Assembly (NCBI GenBank): GCA_030848705.1
Contig: JAUIZM010000012.1
Coordinates: 863,001 to 927,000, forward strand
Reading direction: 5' to 3'
Length of the DNA stretch: 64,000 nucleotides
DNA from: Heracleum sosnowskyi
Lineage: Eukaryota > Streptophyta > Magnoliopsida > Apiales > Apiaceae
In this document: in pieces, positions 24,020 through 35,047 of the stretch
Layout: every line of letters begins with the position of its first letter
Position numbering within the stretch: the stretch's first letter is position 1
Notes under the pieces: model-generated
The model's input: the letters and a program-made list of their open reading frames with translations, nothing else
Database searches by the model: none
Told to the model about the DNA's origin: nothing
Made by a program: the position numbers and the translations under genes

Positions 24020-24638
24020 CATATCAAATATTTTTATATATATATTTTTTTATACACAAACATTTTTTAATATATTATAATATTTCTTTTATAATAAAAA
24101 TATAATATAATATTTTTTATATATTTCTTTTATAATATAATATTTTTGGAAAATGAGAGATTTTAGTATAGACAAATAGAAAATGTAACATATTTTAATT
24201 GAAAAAGGTAATTGACCGTGATATTTTTGGAAAAGGAGTGAATTTTGTTAGAAAAAATAGTGACCTTCACACGGGCTTCTTTTAATATATTATAATATTT
24301 CTTTTATAGTAAAAATATAAAATAATATTTTTAAATATTTTTTTTATAATATAATATTTTTGAAAAATGAGAGATTTTAGTAAGGACAAATAGAAAAAGT
24401 AACATATTTTAATTGAAAAAGATAATTGTTCGTGATATTTTTGAAAAAGGAGTGGATTTTGTAAGAAAAAATAGTGACCGAAAATCCAAAATCAAAACTT
24501 TAAAAATAATTAAATAAAACAAGTACGGTACCAAAAAACATGTATCAATACTGTACCAAAAAACACGTACTAATATCGTACCAAAAAACAAACAAGTACC
24601 AAAATTTTTAATATTTTATCTATTATAAATAGTATAAA
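24020..24638 (-). mobile_element. Degraded Helitron-family body
   Basis: It contains the blocks found in the 41.7-46.6 kb elements: GTGATATTTTTGG, AAATGAGAGATTTTAGTA, TAGAAAAAGTAACATATTTT and a run of GTACCAAAAAACA repeats. It abuts the gypsy LTR end. No clean termini. Confidence 0.5.
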
Positions 24639-24754
24639 TCTATTATATATCTTATACTGCAACAAGCATTTTGTGAACCATTTTATTCAACACTTGAAAT
24701 TACGTAACTGCCCCTCCAAAGTCAAATGTTATAAAAATGTAAGAAAATTTTGAT

Positions 24755-24838
24755 CTTGATGGGAATCGAACCTAAGACACTTCAATACTAATTACTAAGA
24801 ATTTCAAGTCACCAATTTAACCATTGAGCTACTTGGGT
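24755..24838 (-). repeat. tRNA-derived remnant, copy 1
   Basis: On the reverse strand, TAGCTCAATGGT (A box, about 24821-24831) is followed 48 nt later by GGTTCGATTCCC (B box, 24761-24772). There is no acceptor-stem pairing. This looks like a SINE head or decayed tRNA. Confidence 0.45.
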
Positions 24839-25943
24839 TTTTTTGTTGTGGTATAAAACCCATTAGTATGGTAATGTCTTTCACAAATATTATTTTACAC
24901 TTTAGTTTTTATTCAAGATTCTTTCATGATAATTTCATTTGTCTGATTATTAATAAAAGTGGTTATTGGTATAAAGTATATCCAATAGACTCGTATCTCT
25001 TTAATTAAATTTAATTATGTTCCTTCCTTTGTATTCACAAATTTAAGACAAAGTACAAATGCATTTTTAGTCACATAATATCACTTTTTAGTCCGAGCAT
25101 CCAATAATATAAAATAATACAAAATAGTAATCATTTTGTCTCAACTATATTCATACATATCAGATAATATAAGTAATAATATAAGCACCTCTATAGTTTT
25201 TACCCTGAATAGAGATACTTAATCCGGATTCAGGTCGGATTTTTCAATATCCGATAGGGCCGGGCTTTTTTAAATCGAGATAAATTTTCTCTAAAATATT
25301 TATACATGTAGATAGGGTCGGGTCAGGAGGGGCCAAATCGGATTTTTACAAATTATTTTAGATATTGATAACTTTAACTTTAACTTTACCTTTTTTTTTT
25401 ATTTTTTCGGATTTAATTAAAAAAAGTAAGCTTTTATCCGATATTTAATTGAAAATTCTAGCTTTTTGGATTGGACTTTTATCCTTATCAAGACTACGTC
25501 CAAATCGAGATTAAATTTGGGTTTATTCGGCTCGAACCGGATCGGGGTTTTGTGAAAAATATGCGATTCGTTTAAGCCTGCGGGCTGGATCCAATTGAGG
25601 TGGACTTTTTTTTAATCAGATTTTTTCCGATTTTTTTAACCAGTTCGAACAGTTTTTTTCGAATACGAATTTGTGTGCATCTCAATCCCGCCACCTCATG
25701 CATTAAGGACATGTATACTACTCCGGGCGCTTATAGAGAATTATGGAGCCCGGAGAGTATTGGTACTTTCGAAATGGAGCATTTATTTGACACCTTTAAC
25801 TAATTCCTATCTGATTATTAATTCCTATCTATTATATATCTTATACTGCAACAAGCATTTTGTGAACCATTTTATTCAACACTTGAAATTACGTAACTGC
25901 CCCTCCAAAGTCAAATGTTATAAAAATGTAAGAAAATTTTGAT

Positions 25944-26027
25944 CTTGATGGGAATCGAACCTAAGACACTTCAATACTAATTACTAAGAATTTCAAGTCA
26001 CCAATTTAACCATTGAGCTACTTGGGT
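25944..26027 (-). repeat. tRNA-derived remnant, copy 2
   Basis: Same sequence as 24755-24838, carried by the 1189-bp duplication. Confidence 0.45.
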
Positions 26028-27315
26028 TTTTTTGTTGTGGTATAAAACCCATTAGTATGGTAATGTCTTTCACAAATATTATTTTACACTTTAGTTTTTA
26101 TTCAAGATTCTTTCATGATAATTTCATTTGTCTGATTATTAATAAAAGTGGTTATTGGTATAAAGTATATCCAATAGACTCGTATCTCTTTAATTAAATT
26201 TAATTATGTTTCTTCCTTTGTATTCACAAATTTAAGACAAAGTACAAATGCATTTTTAGTCACATAATATCACTTTTTAGTCCGAGCATCCAATAATATA
26301 AAATAATACAAAATAGTAATCATTTTGTCTCAACTATATTCATACATATCAGATAATATAAGTAATAATATAAGCACCTCTATAGTTTTTACCCTGAATA
26401 GAGATACGTAATCCGGATTCAGGTCGGATTTTTCGATATCCGATAGGGCCGGGCTTTTTTAAATCGAGATAAATTTTCTCTAAAATATTTATACATGTAG
26501 ATAGGGTCGGGTCAGGAGGGGCCAAATCGGATTTTTACAAATTATTTTAGATATTGATAACTTTAACTTTAACTTTACCTTTTTTTTTTATTTTTTCGGA
26601 TTTAATTAAAAAAATTAAGCTTTTATCCGATATTTAATTGAAAATTCTAGCTTTTTGGATTGGACTTTTATCCTTATCAAGACTACGTCCAAATCGAGAT
26701 TAAATTTGGGTTTATTCGGCTCGAACCGGATCGGGGTTTTGTGAAAAATATGCGATTCGTTTAAGCCTGCGGGCTGGATCCAATTGAGGTGGACTTTTTT
26801 TTAATCAGATTTTTTCCGATTTTTTTAACCAGTTCGAACAGTTTTTTTCGAATACGAATTTGTGTGCATCTCAATCCCGCCACCTCATGCATTAAGGACA
26901 TGTATACTACTCCGGGCGCTTATAGAGAATTATGGAGCCCGGAGAGTATTGGTACTTTCGAAATGGAGCATTTATTTGACACCTTTAACTAATTCCTATC
27001 TGATTATTAATTAGCTTATAAAATTAATCATCAAATACATTCAACTAAGAACAAAATCTTCTTCGGACTAATACCAAACCTATCTTCCTTGCAAATCTTC
27101 TCAACCATGTCATATAGTGTCACCAACAAGTTCAAACTGGTGGCAGGATCACCACAACAAACTGAAGAATACTTATTATCACAAAATTAAACTGACGTGA
27201 ACTAGGTGATAGTGTGACAAATATTGACATCTATATCCAATATCACTTATTATATTTTTTTTAATATTTTTTTTAAATTTAAAACTATCAACATATTTAC
27301 TTCTTTTCAATTATA

Positions 27316-28572
27316 TCCTTATATATAATAAGCGTAAAAATGGATTTTATCATTATTTTACATTTATTATTGTTTAATTATAAGATATTAACAACTTATA
27401 ATTATATATGCATTTTTGAAATTTTAGCTACTAATAAGATTAAAACTGTAGTTTTATTATGATCCAATATATTATAAATCTCGTCTTCAATAGATAAATT
27501 TTATACGTTGGTCATTTTCGAAAAATCCACTATATTATATAAAGTATTGAACCCGAAAAATGCAAAAAAAATTTATATTTGTATATAAATAAAAAAGTTT
27601 GTGTTGGAGATTTTTACAAGAAAGTTGAAGTTGTCATCGTACGACTAAATCAAATCTAAACTAAATTGGTTTAATTTTTTTGAATATCTATGATAAAATA
27701 TTAAAAGTAATAAATGTTAAATTATTTGTGTCAAGTGGCAATTGTAAGGTGAAACGAGTAACTTATCACGAATCAGTTTAGCATTATCTTGAAAGTTATA
27801 AGTAATAGTTTTCTAAAATAAATTATATCCACACATGTACAATTATTGTATTCAACATGTCTGCAAGGAGACCCTTCTTAAAACGGGCAAAGTGGTATGC
27901 ATTTGTTTAAATAGTGTATCCACACATACTAATACAACTTGTACTTCTACATTTTTACTCTATTATGCACACCGATCAAATTTTACAACACCCACTTAAC
28001 GACTGCCCCATGAACTACAAACAGGTAAATGAAGTGCTAACGTTCCCCCTGCAATGAAAATGATAAAAGCCGCCCAATTCTCTTTCAAAGTGACACTAAA
28101 ACCATCTTCTCATTCCAATACAATTGGAAAATTATAATCGGCGAAATCTTGCAGTAAACAAGGTCACGACTACCCCATGAACTACAAACAGGTAAATGGA
28201 GTGCCAATGTTCCCCAGGCAATGGAAATGGTAAAAGATGCCCGATATTCTTTCAAAGTGACACTAAACCATCTTCTCATTCAAATACGATTGGCAAAATT
28301 ATAACCGACGAAATCTTGCAGTACAGAAGGATCGTGCGTGCTAACAAAACATGTTAATTAGTCAAAATATTTGCGCCTACTCAGGTCATAATAACAACCT
28401 TATAGACTGGGATTTTGTAAAACATGTATCATCAAACCTTCGACATATTTCCTTCTGATATACTGTTACATGCTTATGTCTTTTCTTCTATATGCATTCC
28501 ACCAAACGATGAGATCAACATAACCGAAAATAACTAGAGCATTCCCGTGCCTCACACGGGCTATAAAGCTAG
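27316..28572 (+). mobile_element. Helitron-like element, 1257 bp
   Basis: It starts TCCTTATATATAATAAGCG after an A. It ends with the hairpin CCCGTG-CCTCA-CACGGG (28544-28560), then CTATAAAG and CTAG (28569-28572), followed by T. The A|TC and CTAG|T borders fit Helitron insertion. No coding capacity. It contains a 167-bp tandem duplication (28007-28335). Confidence 0.65.
28007..28335. repeat. 167-bp tandem duplication inside the Helitron-like element
   Basis: CCCATGAACTACAAACAGG starts both copies (28007, 28174), and both end near GAAATCTTGCAGTA. The copies differ at about 10% of positions. Confidence 0.8.
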
Positions 28573-28876
28573 TTTAAATTAACAAATGAAACACAATTAT
28601 TTAAATTTATACGGAGAATCACTAAATTGAGTTGCTGACATTTTCAGACCATGGACCTCGTAGATCCTATGTTTTGTAGCTCACTTGATTTATCAGGTCC
28701 AGTCTACCTTAGCTAAAAGTTTCCAAAAGGACATGCTTTAAATTTTTGACAAGAACTATAGTAGAGTATTCAAAGTTATGCTATGTATATTTGTAATTTG
28801 TCAGGGGAAAAAAAAGTTTTGCTTTGCACTGTTTTTTATCGCAAAATTTATTGTTTTTTATTGAAAAAGTCCAAAC

Positions 28877-29341
28877 TGTTGTTGAAGGAATTTCGTAATA
28901 ACACAAATCGAAGGTGTGCTGGAATAACGAATTATGAAAATAGGGAGATTTGAGATTTTTGGATGTTTGGGGGTTGAATTTGGGAGGTGTCTCGATTTGT
29001 CTCGTATATCGGATCCCTTTGCCAAGATGCCTGCGTACCAATTTATATCGGATTAAGCTCACGCAGTTCTGTGCAATTGTGTTTATCCCTGAGAGACTTT
29101 AGGGATAAACTTTGTTAATGTGATAAATTATCGATTTTATCTTTCATTATCTTGGCGTTGTGATATATTCCTGATTTGAATGATATCGTTTGGAGATATT
29201 TTCCGTTATTGATTGATTGATATTGATTCTTTCCTCGTTTCAGGAAGATGATATTACTTAGTGGTTAAGTAATTAATTATTAATCTGAATTAATAATTAT
29301 TAAACAAAGAAATTTGGACTATCCCAAAATGTGACATAACA
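28877..29341. mobile_element. Solo LTR, 465 bp, with 5-bp target duplications
   Basis: It begins TGTTGTTGAAGG and ends GACATAACA, flanked on both sides by CAAAC (28872-28876 and 29342-29346). The TG...CA ends plus duplication show a complete LTR without interior, the product of LTR-LTR recombination. A CCAAGATGCCTGCGTA block resembles CAAGATGCCTACGTA in the gypsy LTR at 23291-24019, so it is probably gypsy-related. Confidence 0.75.
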
Positions 29342-29346
29342 CAAAC

Positions 29347-29474
29347 AATTGATTATGAACTTCACTCTCAGTAAATACATACTATAAAAAACCCTAAACT
29401 TCTCCTCTATCTCTCATCCTCACTCTTTTTTTTGCATAGTATTCGCCGGGACTTTCATCAATTTTCATCGATGG
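29347..29474 (+). promoter_or_regulatory. Possible promoter and leader cut by copia A
   Basis: ACTATAAAAA (29381-29390) is followed at once by a telo-box-like AAACCCTAA, then a CT-rich stretch and ATGG at 29471. Copia A inserted at this ATG. The other side (41382 onward) would start ATGGAAAGTCC and stop after 17 codons. No downstream gene could be confirmed. Confidence 0.3.
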
Positions 29475-30092
29475 TGTTGCCCAGTAATAATCTATTGTAG
29501 AAGGGAGGTTGAATACAATAGTGTAAGATAATCGACTTCTTAATGTATATATCACAAATATGAAAAGAAAGATAACAGCTTTATTAAATCTGATATAAAA
29601 CTGTTACAAACTCTCTCAAGAAATTCTGATGTTCTTGAGAGCTGCTAGTTTACAAAAACTCTCTCAAGAAATTCTGTTCTTAAGAGCTTCTATTCGATTA
29701 TGTTTTCTCTCTCGAATCCTCTAATTCTCTACATAAATCGAAACCAAGACTGTGTTTATATAGTGCACACAGCTTCTCTATCAATAACAAGATAAGTCCT
29801 AATCAATAACAAAGATAGAAACCTATCCTTAATCGATAGCTACATTCTACAAACCAGGAACAGATAGAATAAACTTCCATGTTTATCTAGACTCCAAATA
29901 TAACTCGAAGTAGGAATCCTGATCAGCTTCAAGTTCTGATGATCAATCCTGATCATAGTCTGAGTAGGAATCCTGATGATCAATAAGATACTGACGCTTG
30001 ATCAAATACTGATGACCATGCAATACTGATGACGTCAGCAATCCTGATCAGTTGAGTCTAGCTTCTGACGATCATTGAATTCTGATCTAACA
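29475..30092 (-). repeat. 3' LTR of copia A
   Basis: TGTTGCCCAG...TGATCTAACA. On the minus strand a TATATAAA box lies at 29762-29755. Upstream of it (29913-30090) are about ten copies of a CCTGATGA/ATACTGATGA motif. Confidence 0.97.
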
Positions 30093-30106
30093 ATCTCCCC
30101 CAATCT
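30093..30106 (-). other. Polypurine tract of copia A
   Basis: The reverse strand AGATTGGGGGAGAT directly abuts the 3' LTR. This is the expected plus-strand primer. Confidence 0.9.
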
Positions 30107-30201
30107 CATACTTTGCGAAATAAAGTATAGATTCCAAATATTCAATGATGTCAAAAACATGTATCAAAATGTACAAGTATCTTCAGAAACAACTTATCTG
30201 T

Positions 30202-32103
30202 TTAAGCTTTTTGATAGAACAGATTCATCTTCAAGAAATTGGATAATAAACTTTCTTCTTTTTCTTCAAGAATTTGAATCAGTCTTTCCTTAAGATTTCT
30301 GAGTTCTTCATCTTCCTCATTAATCTGGTAGATAGCTGCTCTGAGATTCTGTATGGAGCTTTTCTGTAGACTGTGCTCTTCAAGCAAAAGATAAGCAATT
30401 TCCTTCCCATCAGGATTGAGAGTAAGTTGGGTCATACCAAAAGTTACTTCTTTAACAGCAGTACCCCTTTGCATTTCCACATCCTGACCTCTTTGATTTA
30501 AGTACATGGGAATATAATTACCATCGAAATTACTGTTTCCATCCAGTCTTCTTCTTATAGTTGACAAAATCATGTCAGCCCATACTTTGTACACTTGGTT
30601 CTTCCATCTTAACAGATAGTGAACATATTTCAGTTCCTGTGTAGTTTTCATCAGCAGATCTTGAATAGATAGAATCTTCACACTACCATCTTTCATAAAG
30701 TACAGAAGCTTTTCTTTCTTTTCAAAACCATCATGACAATCTATAACTATATCAACAGCTAATAAATTGTTCAGGTTTTCAGAAGTTAAAGTACCTCCAA
30801 TTTCAGTTAAGGAGTAAGGATCAACATAAGTCATGTTTAGAAATTCAGCATCCCTGTGTCCAATACCTCCTCTTGTGTAACTTGACATTTGCTTCAGATT
30901 CGAAAATATCTTTAACCAGAGTGTTTTTGATCTAGCCATATCAGACAAATCAACAACACTTGAAGCACTTGTTATAATTCCACCAGACTGAAAATTGATA
31001 AGTTTATCACACCTTAGTGTACTTATATGTTTCCACTTCTTGTATTTCTCCTTTTCATGAGCGTAGCTTCTTTCAAGTAAAGATTCTTGCCTGCTTGTAT
31101 TTCTCCATTGTCTTTCATTTGAAACTTTAAGCCTTTGTAGATAGAGATTGAAATCTTCATATGTTCTTTTTGTAATATCTCTTCTTCTGGCTTCTTCTTC
31201 TTCATCTACTTCTTTGTTGTGACAATCAACAACAGTAGATAAGATTATCAAATCAACCTCTTGCAGAATTTCAGATTCGTCAGGATCTTGAATATTGTCA
31301 GGATTAGAATCTTCAATTTGATTTGTATTGCTGAGAGTTGATTTACTTGATTTTCTTCTCAATTCAGGTTCTTCTTCAACAAATTCCTTGTCTTCTTTCT
31401 CCATGATATCCTTGATAACAGGATCTGTTAGATTTTGTGAAGCTTCAGGAATTTCTTCAATTCTTAACCCTCTAGACCTTGTCTGTCTAGGTACTGTTTG
31501 AGTTGAAGAACCTCTTTTACTTCTTCTAGCACCTCTCCTACCTCTGCTTCCTCTACCTCTAGCAGGAGCAGTATAGCTTTCCATTGTCTCTCTTTGTAGT
31601 CTCAAGAAATCTTCATGTGAGAGATCTGGATATTCTTTACTTGCTGTAGAGAGTGCTTTTCTGGCAAGTAATTGTTGAACTCTTTTATCAGTGTGATAAA
31701 GAGTAACAATTCTACCGTCTTTTGTAGAAAACTTCTGGAATAAATTTGATGCATCTTCAGGATTATCAATAATCACATCTTCATTACCTTCAGGAATTGT
31801 AGCAAGAGTATGTCCATGACCAGGTGTCAGGATTTGTTCTTCCGTCAGGATCTGAGACTGTATCAATGTTCTTACTGTCTTAACTCCAGAATCAGAAACA
31901 TGAGTTGACTGCGTAGTTTGACTTTGAGAAGTTTGAATTGTAGACTTCAAAACCGCAGCATCAGAGGTTTCTCCTTGTTTCACATTGTCATCACCATCAT
32001 CTCCAGTATCATCATTGTTATTTCTTAATACTAGATCAGGTGTACATTTTGTCTGAATAACCTTCTCCCCCTTTTTGACATCAGAATTTGACAATAATTG
32101 CAA
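30202..32103 (-). pseudogene. Copia A env-position ORF, last segment
   Basis: 633 codons in phase with the middle segment. It starts with coiled coil and acidic linkers, has a strongly basic patch RGRGSRGRRGARRSKRG, then a folded-looking region (YVHYLLRWKNQVYKVWADM) and ends in a Glu-rich helix. No transmembrane stretch is evident. The C-terminal third is not obviously similar to that of copia C. Two DNA-motif copies here encode ILT rather than NPD. Confidence 0.75.
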
Positions 32104-32178
32104 AATTAAGGAAAGAGAGGCTTGAATTTCAGTTACCTTAGTATCCAGAGAATCAATTCTTTGTTTGATGGAGGTTTG

Positions 32179-34053
32179 TTATGAAACAACAGATTTCACT
32201 TGGGATTCCACTACCCTTAGTTGGAAAGTAGTAGGCACCTTTGTAAAATTATTAAAGATATCAGTCCTCACTTTTTCAGTTGAACCCTTGATAGAATCAA
32301 TCTCACTTTTCAGGCTTTTGGATAACAGAGTAGTAGCCTTCAGATGATTCTTCAAGTCTTGATTCTCTATAGATTTCACTGCATTATAGGCATGTTCAAT
32401 AGCAGAAGAAAAACTGATAGATTCATCAGAATTGTGCCATGAATTGTTCCATTCATTCTGTCTAAATGCCTCTGCAGGATCAAAAGAAGGAATAGAAAAA
32501 TCTTGTCTCTGATCTTTCCCAGTGGAAGCATTGCTAGCCATATATGTACTTGATGAACCAAAATTAGTTCCAAGACTAATTTTGAGTGCTGTAGCAAGCT
32601 GTTCCTTCTCTTTTCGATTCTCATTATCATCATCACTATCATCATCAGAATTATCATCATCAGAACCATGAGATATATCAGGATCAGGAATTGCAATACC
32701 TTTCAGTTTATCCTGTGATTCTGAGATAGGATGATCCATTGGTCTTGAACGAAGTGGCTGTATCAAAATAGGCTCAGGATCAGGAGCACCACTAGCGTCA
32801 GGATGAACATCGTCAGGATTTGATATGCTTGCATCAGTATTTGCTACCAATGGTTCTTGTGGAGCTTGAGGTTCAGAAGCTGCTTCAACACTTTGAGCTA
32901 AAGGTTCTTGTGTGCTTCCCTCATTGACAATGTTCTCGACCAATCTTTCAACAGAAGCTGTAGCTTTGCCTGCATCTTCACTTTGAGAAGATGGTTCTTG
33001 TGTAGCTGGAATGTTGATGTCTTCATTCTCCCGTTGAGAAAATGGTTCTTGTGTGACCATTCCACTAGCTAAGCCTTCACTCAAACTTTGATTGAGTGGT
33101 TCTTGTGTGGCAGGATCAACAGTAGCTGCTGAATTACTCTGAAATTCAGGTTCTTGTGGGCTTGATCCTTTCAGCTTCTTCTGTCTCTGATAGACTAACT
33201 CTTCTGCATTCCTCTTTTTCTTTGATGTAGGTGTAAGACCAACCAAGGAAGCAGTTGTAGAAACCTTCTCCCAAGAATGTTCTCGAATCTGAGATGGAGA
33301 GGCTGGAGAGTCTGATATAGAGACAACTTTTGTTGTTGCATCAGGAATACTAACATCAGGATTTGTTAGAGCATCAGGAGTAGATGACTCTTCAGGATTT
33401 GATGTCTGAATATCAGTATCCTTCATTTGCACTGTCAAAGGAATATGATACCTGCTCTTTGATATTTTCCTTGTCTTTTGTGGTTTTGATGAAGGTACCA
33501 CAGCTTTAGTAGCAGTATCAGCAACTTCCTTGTTCACATTCATCACAGAGGATATAGGTAAGTCATCCTCTGAATCACTTTCATCAATCAACCTTAACTT
33601 CCTTTTCACAGGAACATTTTTAACAACCTTATCAGCTTTCTTAACCAGGACCCCTTGTACACCCCCTTGTATCTTCTTTTTAGTGAGTGGTGTAGAGGAG
33701 AAATCCTTTGAACCTGATTGCCTTCCAGACACATCAGTTCTAGCTGATTTCTTTGATTTTACAACTAAAGTCTTTTGAGAGACAGTAGAGGTGGTTGTTA
33801 ACTGTTTAGACTGTTTAGGTTGCATGCTTGTGTCAGGAACAAGGTGGGTTGGGCCTTGCCCCATAGCATTAGAAAGTAGTCCATAATGAGTAGGCATTTT
33901 CTGATGTAAGAAAAACCTAACCTCATCAGGAATAAAAGCATTTCCTATGAAACCATTTGCCTTATCACTGTTGACTAAGGACTTAATATTATTCTCAGTA
34001 ATTCTACAGATTGGTAGAACCAATTTTGAGAGATCCTGATGGAAGATCATCAA
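32179..34053 (-). pseudogene. Copia A env-position ORF, middle segment
   Basis: 624 codons continuing the third ORF after the frameshift. It contains basic clusters (VKRKLRL, TSKKKRNAEE), a long Ser/Thr/Glu low-complexity region with several QEP(L/F)(S/N/A)QS repeats and NPD/DPD repeats, then a coiled-coil part (LLSKSLKSEIDSIKGS) matching copia C. It ends at TAA (32179-32181). The following frame continues in the same phase, so this is a single nonsense change. Confidence 0.75.
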
Positions 34054-34549
34054 AATTTGATGTCTTGTTCAGGAAACAGCGGCTGATTGTATCAAAGAAG
34101 AAATTCCATTCCTTCTTAAGCTTTGTCCTAAAGAGATTTCCATATCTCTTTACTTCTCCATTGTAGCCCAGTTTCTTGACAAACTCAAATAGAGCAGAGT
34201 CTGAAATCACACTAGGAACTTTTTCACCCAGAATAGGCAAATGCAATGCCTCTTCAATAACATCAGGGGTGACATGATGAGTTACTCCATTGAATTCAAA
34301 CTGCATCAGAACGGTTCCTGTAGAACTTTGACCAAAAACAACTGTGTTCCAAACCTGCATTACAGACTTAAAAGAAACACTCGCAGGCTCTGTTAAAGCA
34401 TACTTCAATGGGCTTGAAGTAAGAAAATCTTGAATTATATGGAACTCAGTAGGCAATTCCTGATGGTCTAGTATGGCTACAAAGTTATTAGTGGCAAAAG
34501 TAATATCACGAATTACTGATTGTTTGTTCATGAATGATGAAGACGCCAT
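34004..34549 (-). pseudogene. Copia A env-position ORF, first segment
   Basis: 181 codons from the ATG of the third ORF. It carries the conserved N-terminal domain seen also in copia C (a Trp-Asn/Phe-Trp helix, then VTPDVIEEALHLPILG matching FGEKEINEALGFKVEG there, then EWNFFFDTISRCFLNKT matching EWSFLFDALQKVFLCRKT). A frameshift at 34004-34053 separates it from the next segment. No signal peptide is visible. Function unknown. Confidence 0.75.
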
Positions 34550-35047
34550 TGTAATGCTTTTGAAAACTCGAGAATTAAGATTTGAAGCAATTAGGGTATG
34601 AAAGCACAGAGAGAGATAGAAAACGAAAAACTGATGATAAGAGAGTAATTAACGATGTATAACAATGAAAAGTATTTTGTTAAAACAAAATATTACTCTC
34701 AAAGACAGGTGGCAAAATATGATTTGGGCACAAAGAATTAGTGGACAGATTACGTGTGGCATTTAAATAAATCTGCACCGCCTTTTATGTGTATGTATTG
34801 ATATATCTATAATAGTGCAACACACGCGCGCATACAGTTGTCCTACTAAAACTCAACCGTCCATCAGCAGATACTGACGAAAAATTAGGCACAAATTAAG
34901 TAATGAAATACTGACCTGTACATCAGGATTGACCAGTTGACTTCCTGTCAGGATTGAGTCCTATCAGGATTTGATCAAAGATACATACCTTTCTGAATAA
35001 CCATCAGGATTTGACAGTTATCAGGATTTCCTCTCTGTAGCTTTTCC
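34550..35047 (-). promoter_or_regulatory. Spacer between pol and env-position ORF of copia A, with motif cluster
   Basis: About 500 bp without coding potential. 34869-35030 holds five copies of ATCAGGATT type (34922, 34948, 34963, 35003, 35018) and two of ATACTGA(C) type (34871, 34908), the motif family found in the LTR U3. It may be an internal promoter or RNA element for the last ORF; that role is inference. Confidence 0.5.

Larger units (their letters stand above)
24639..27016. repeat. Recent 1189-bp tandem duplication
   Basis: The sequence from 24639 recurs from 25828 at a constant offset of 1189 bp, to about 27013, with only about four substitutions noticed (for example at 25012/26201 and 25207/26396). 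The unit contains a tRNA-like remnant. An identical 67-codon open frame appears in both copies (25600, 26789); it lacks recognisable features and is probably chance. Confidence 0.92.

Noticed and set aside
24755..24838. A tRNA gene on the minus strand
   Set aside because: A and B boxes are present, but the acceptor stem and anticodon arm do not fold convincingly, so it is treated as a tRNA-derived remnant.
25600..26992. Identical 67-codon ORFs at 25600 and 26789
   Set aside because: Identity comes from the 1189-bp tandem duplication. The ORF has no recognisable features, and the second copy adds no independent evidence for coding.
24639..27016. A pair of LTRs
   Set aside because: The two copies are directly adjacent with no interior, no primer site or purine tract between them, and no TG...CA edges. 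Tandem duplication explains them better.
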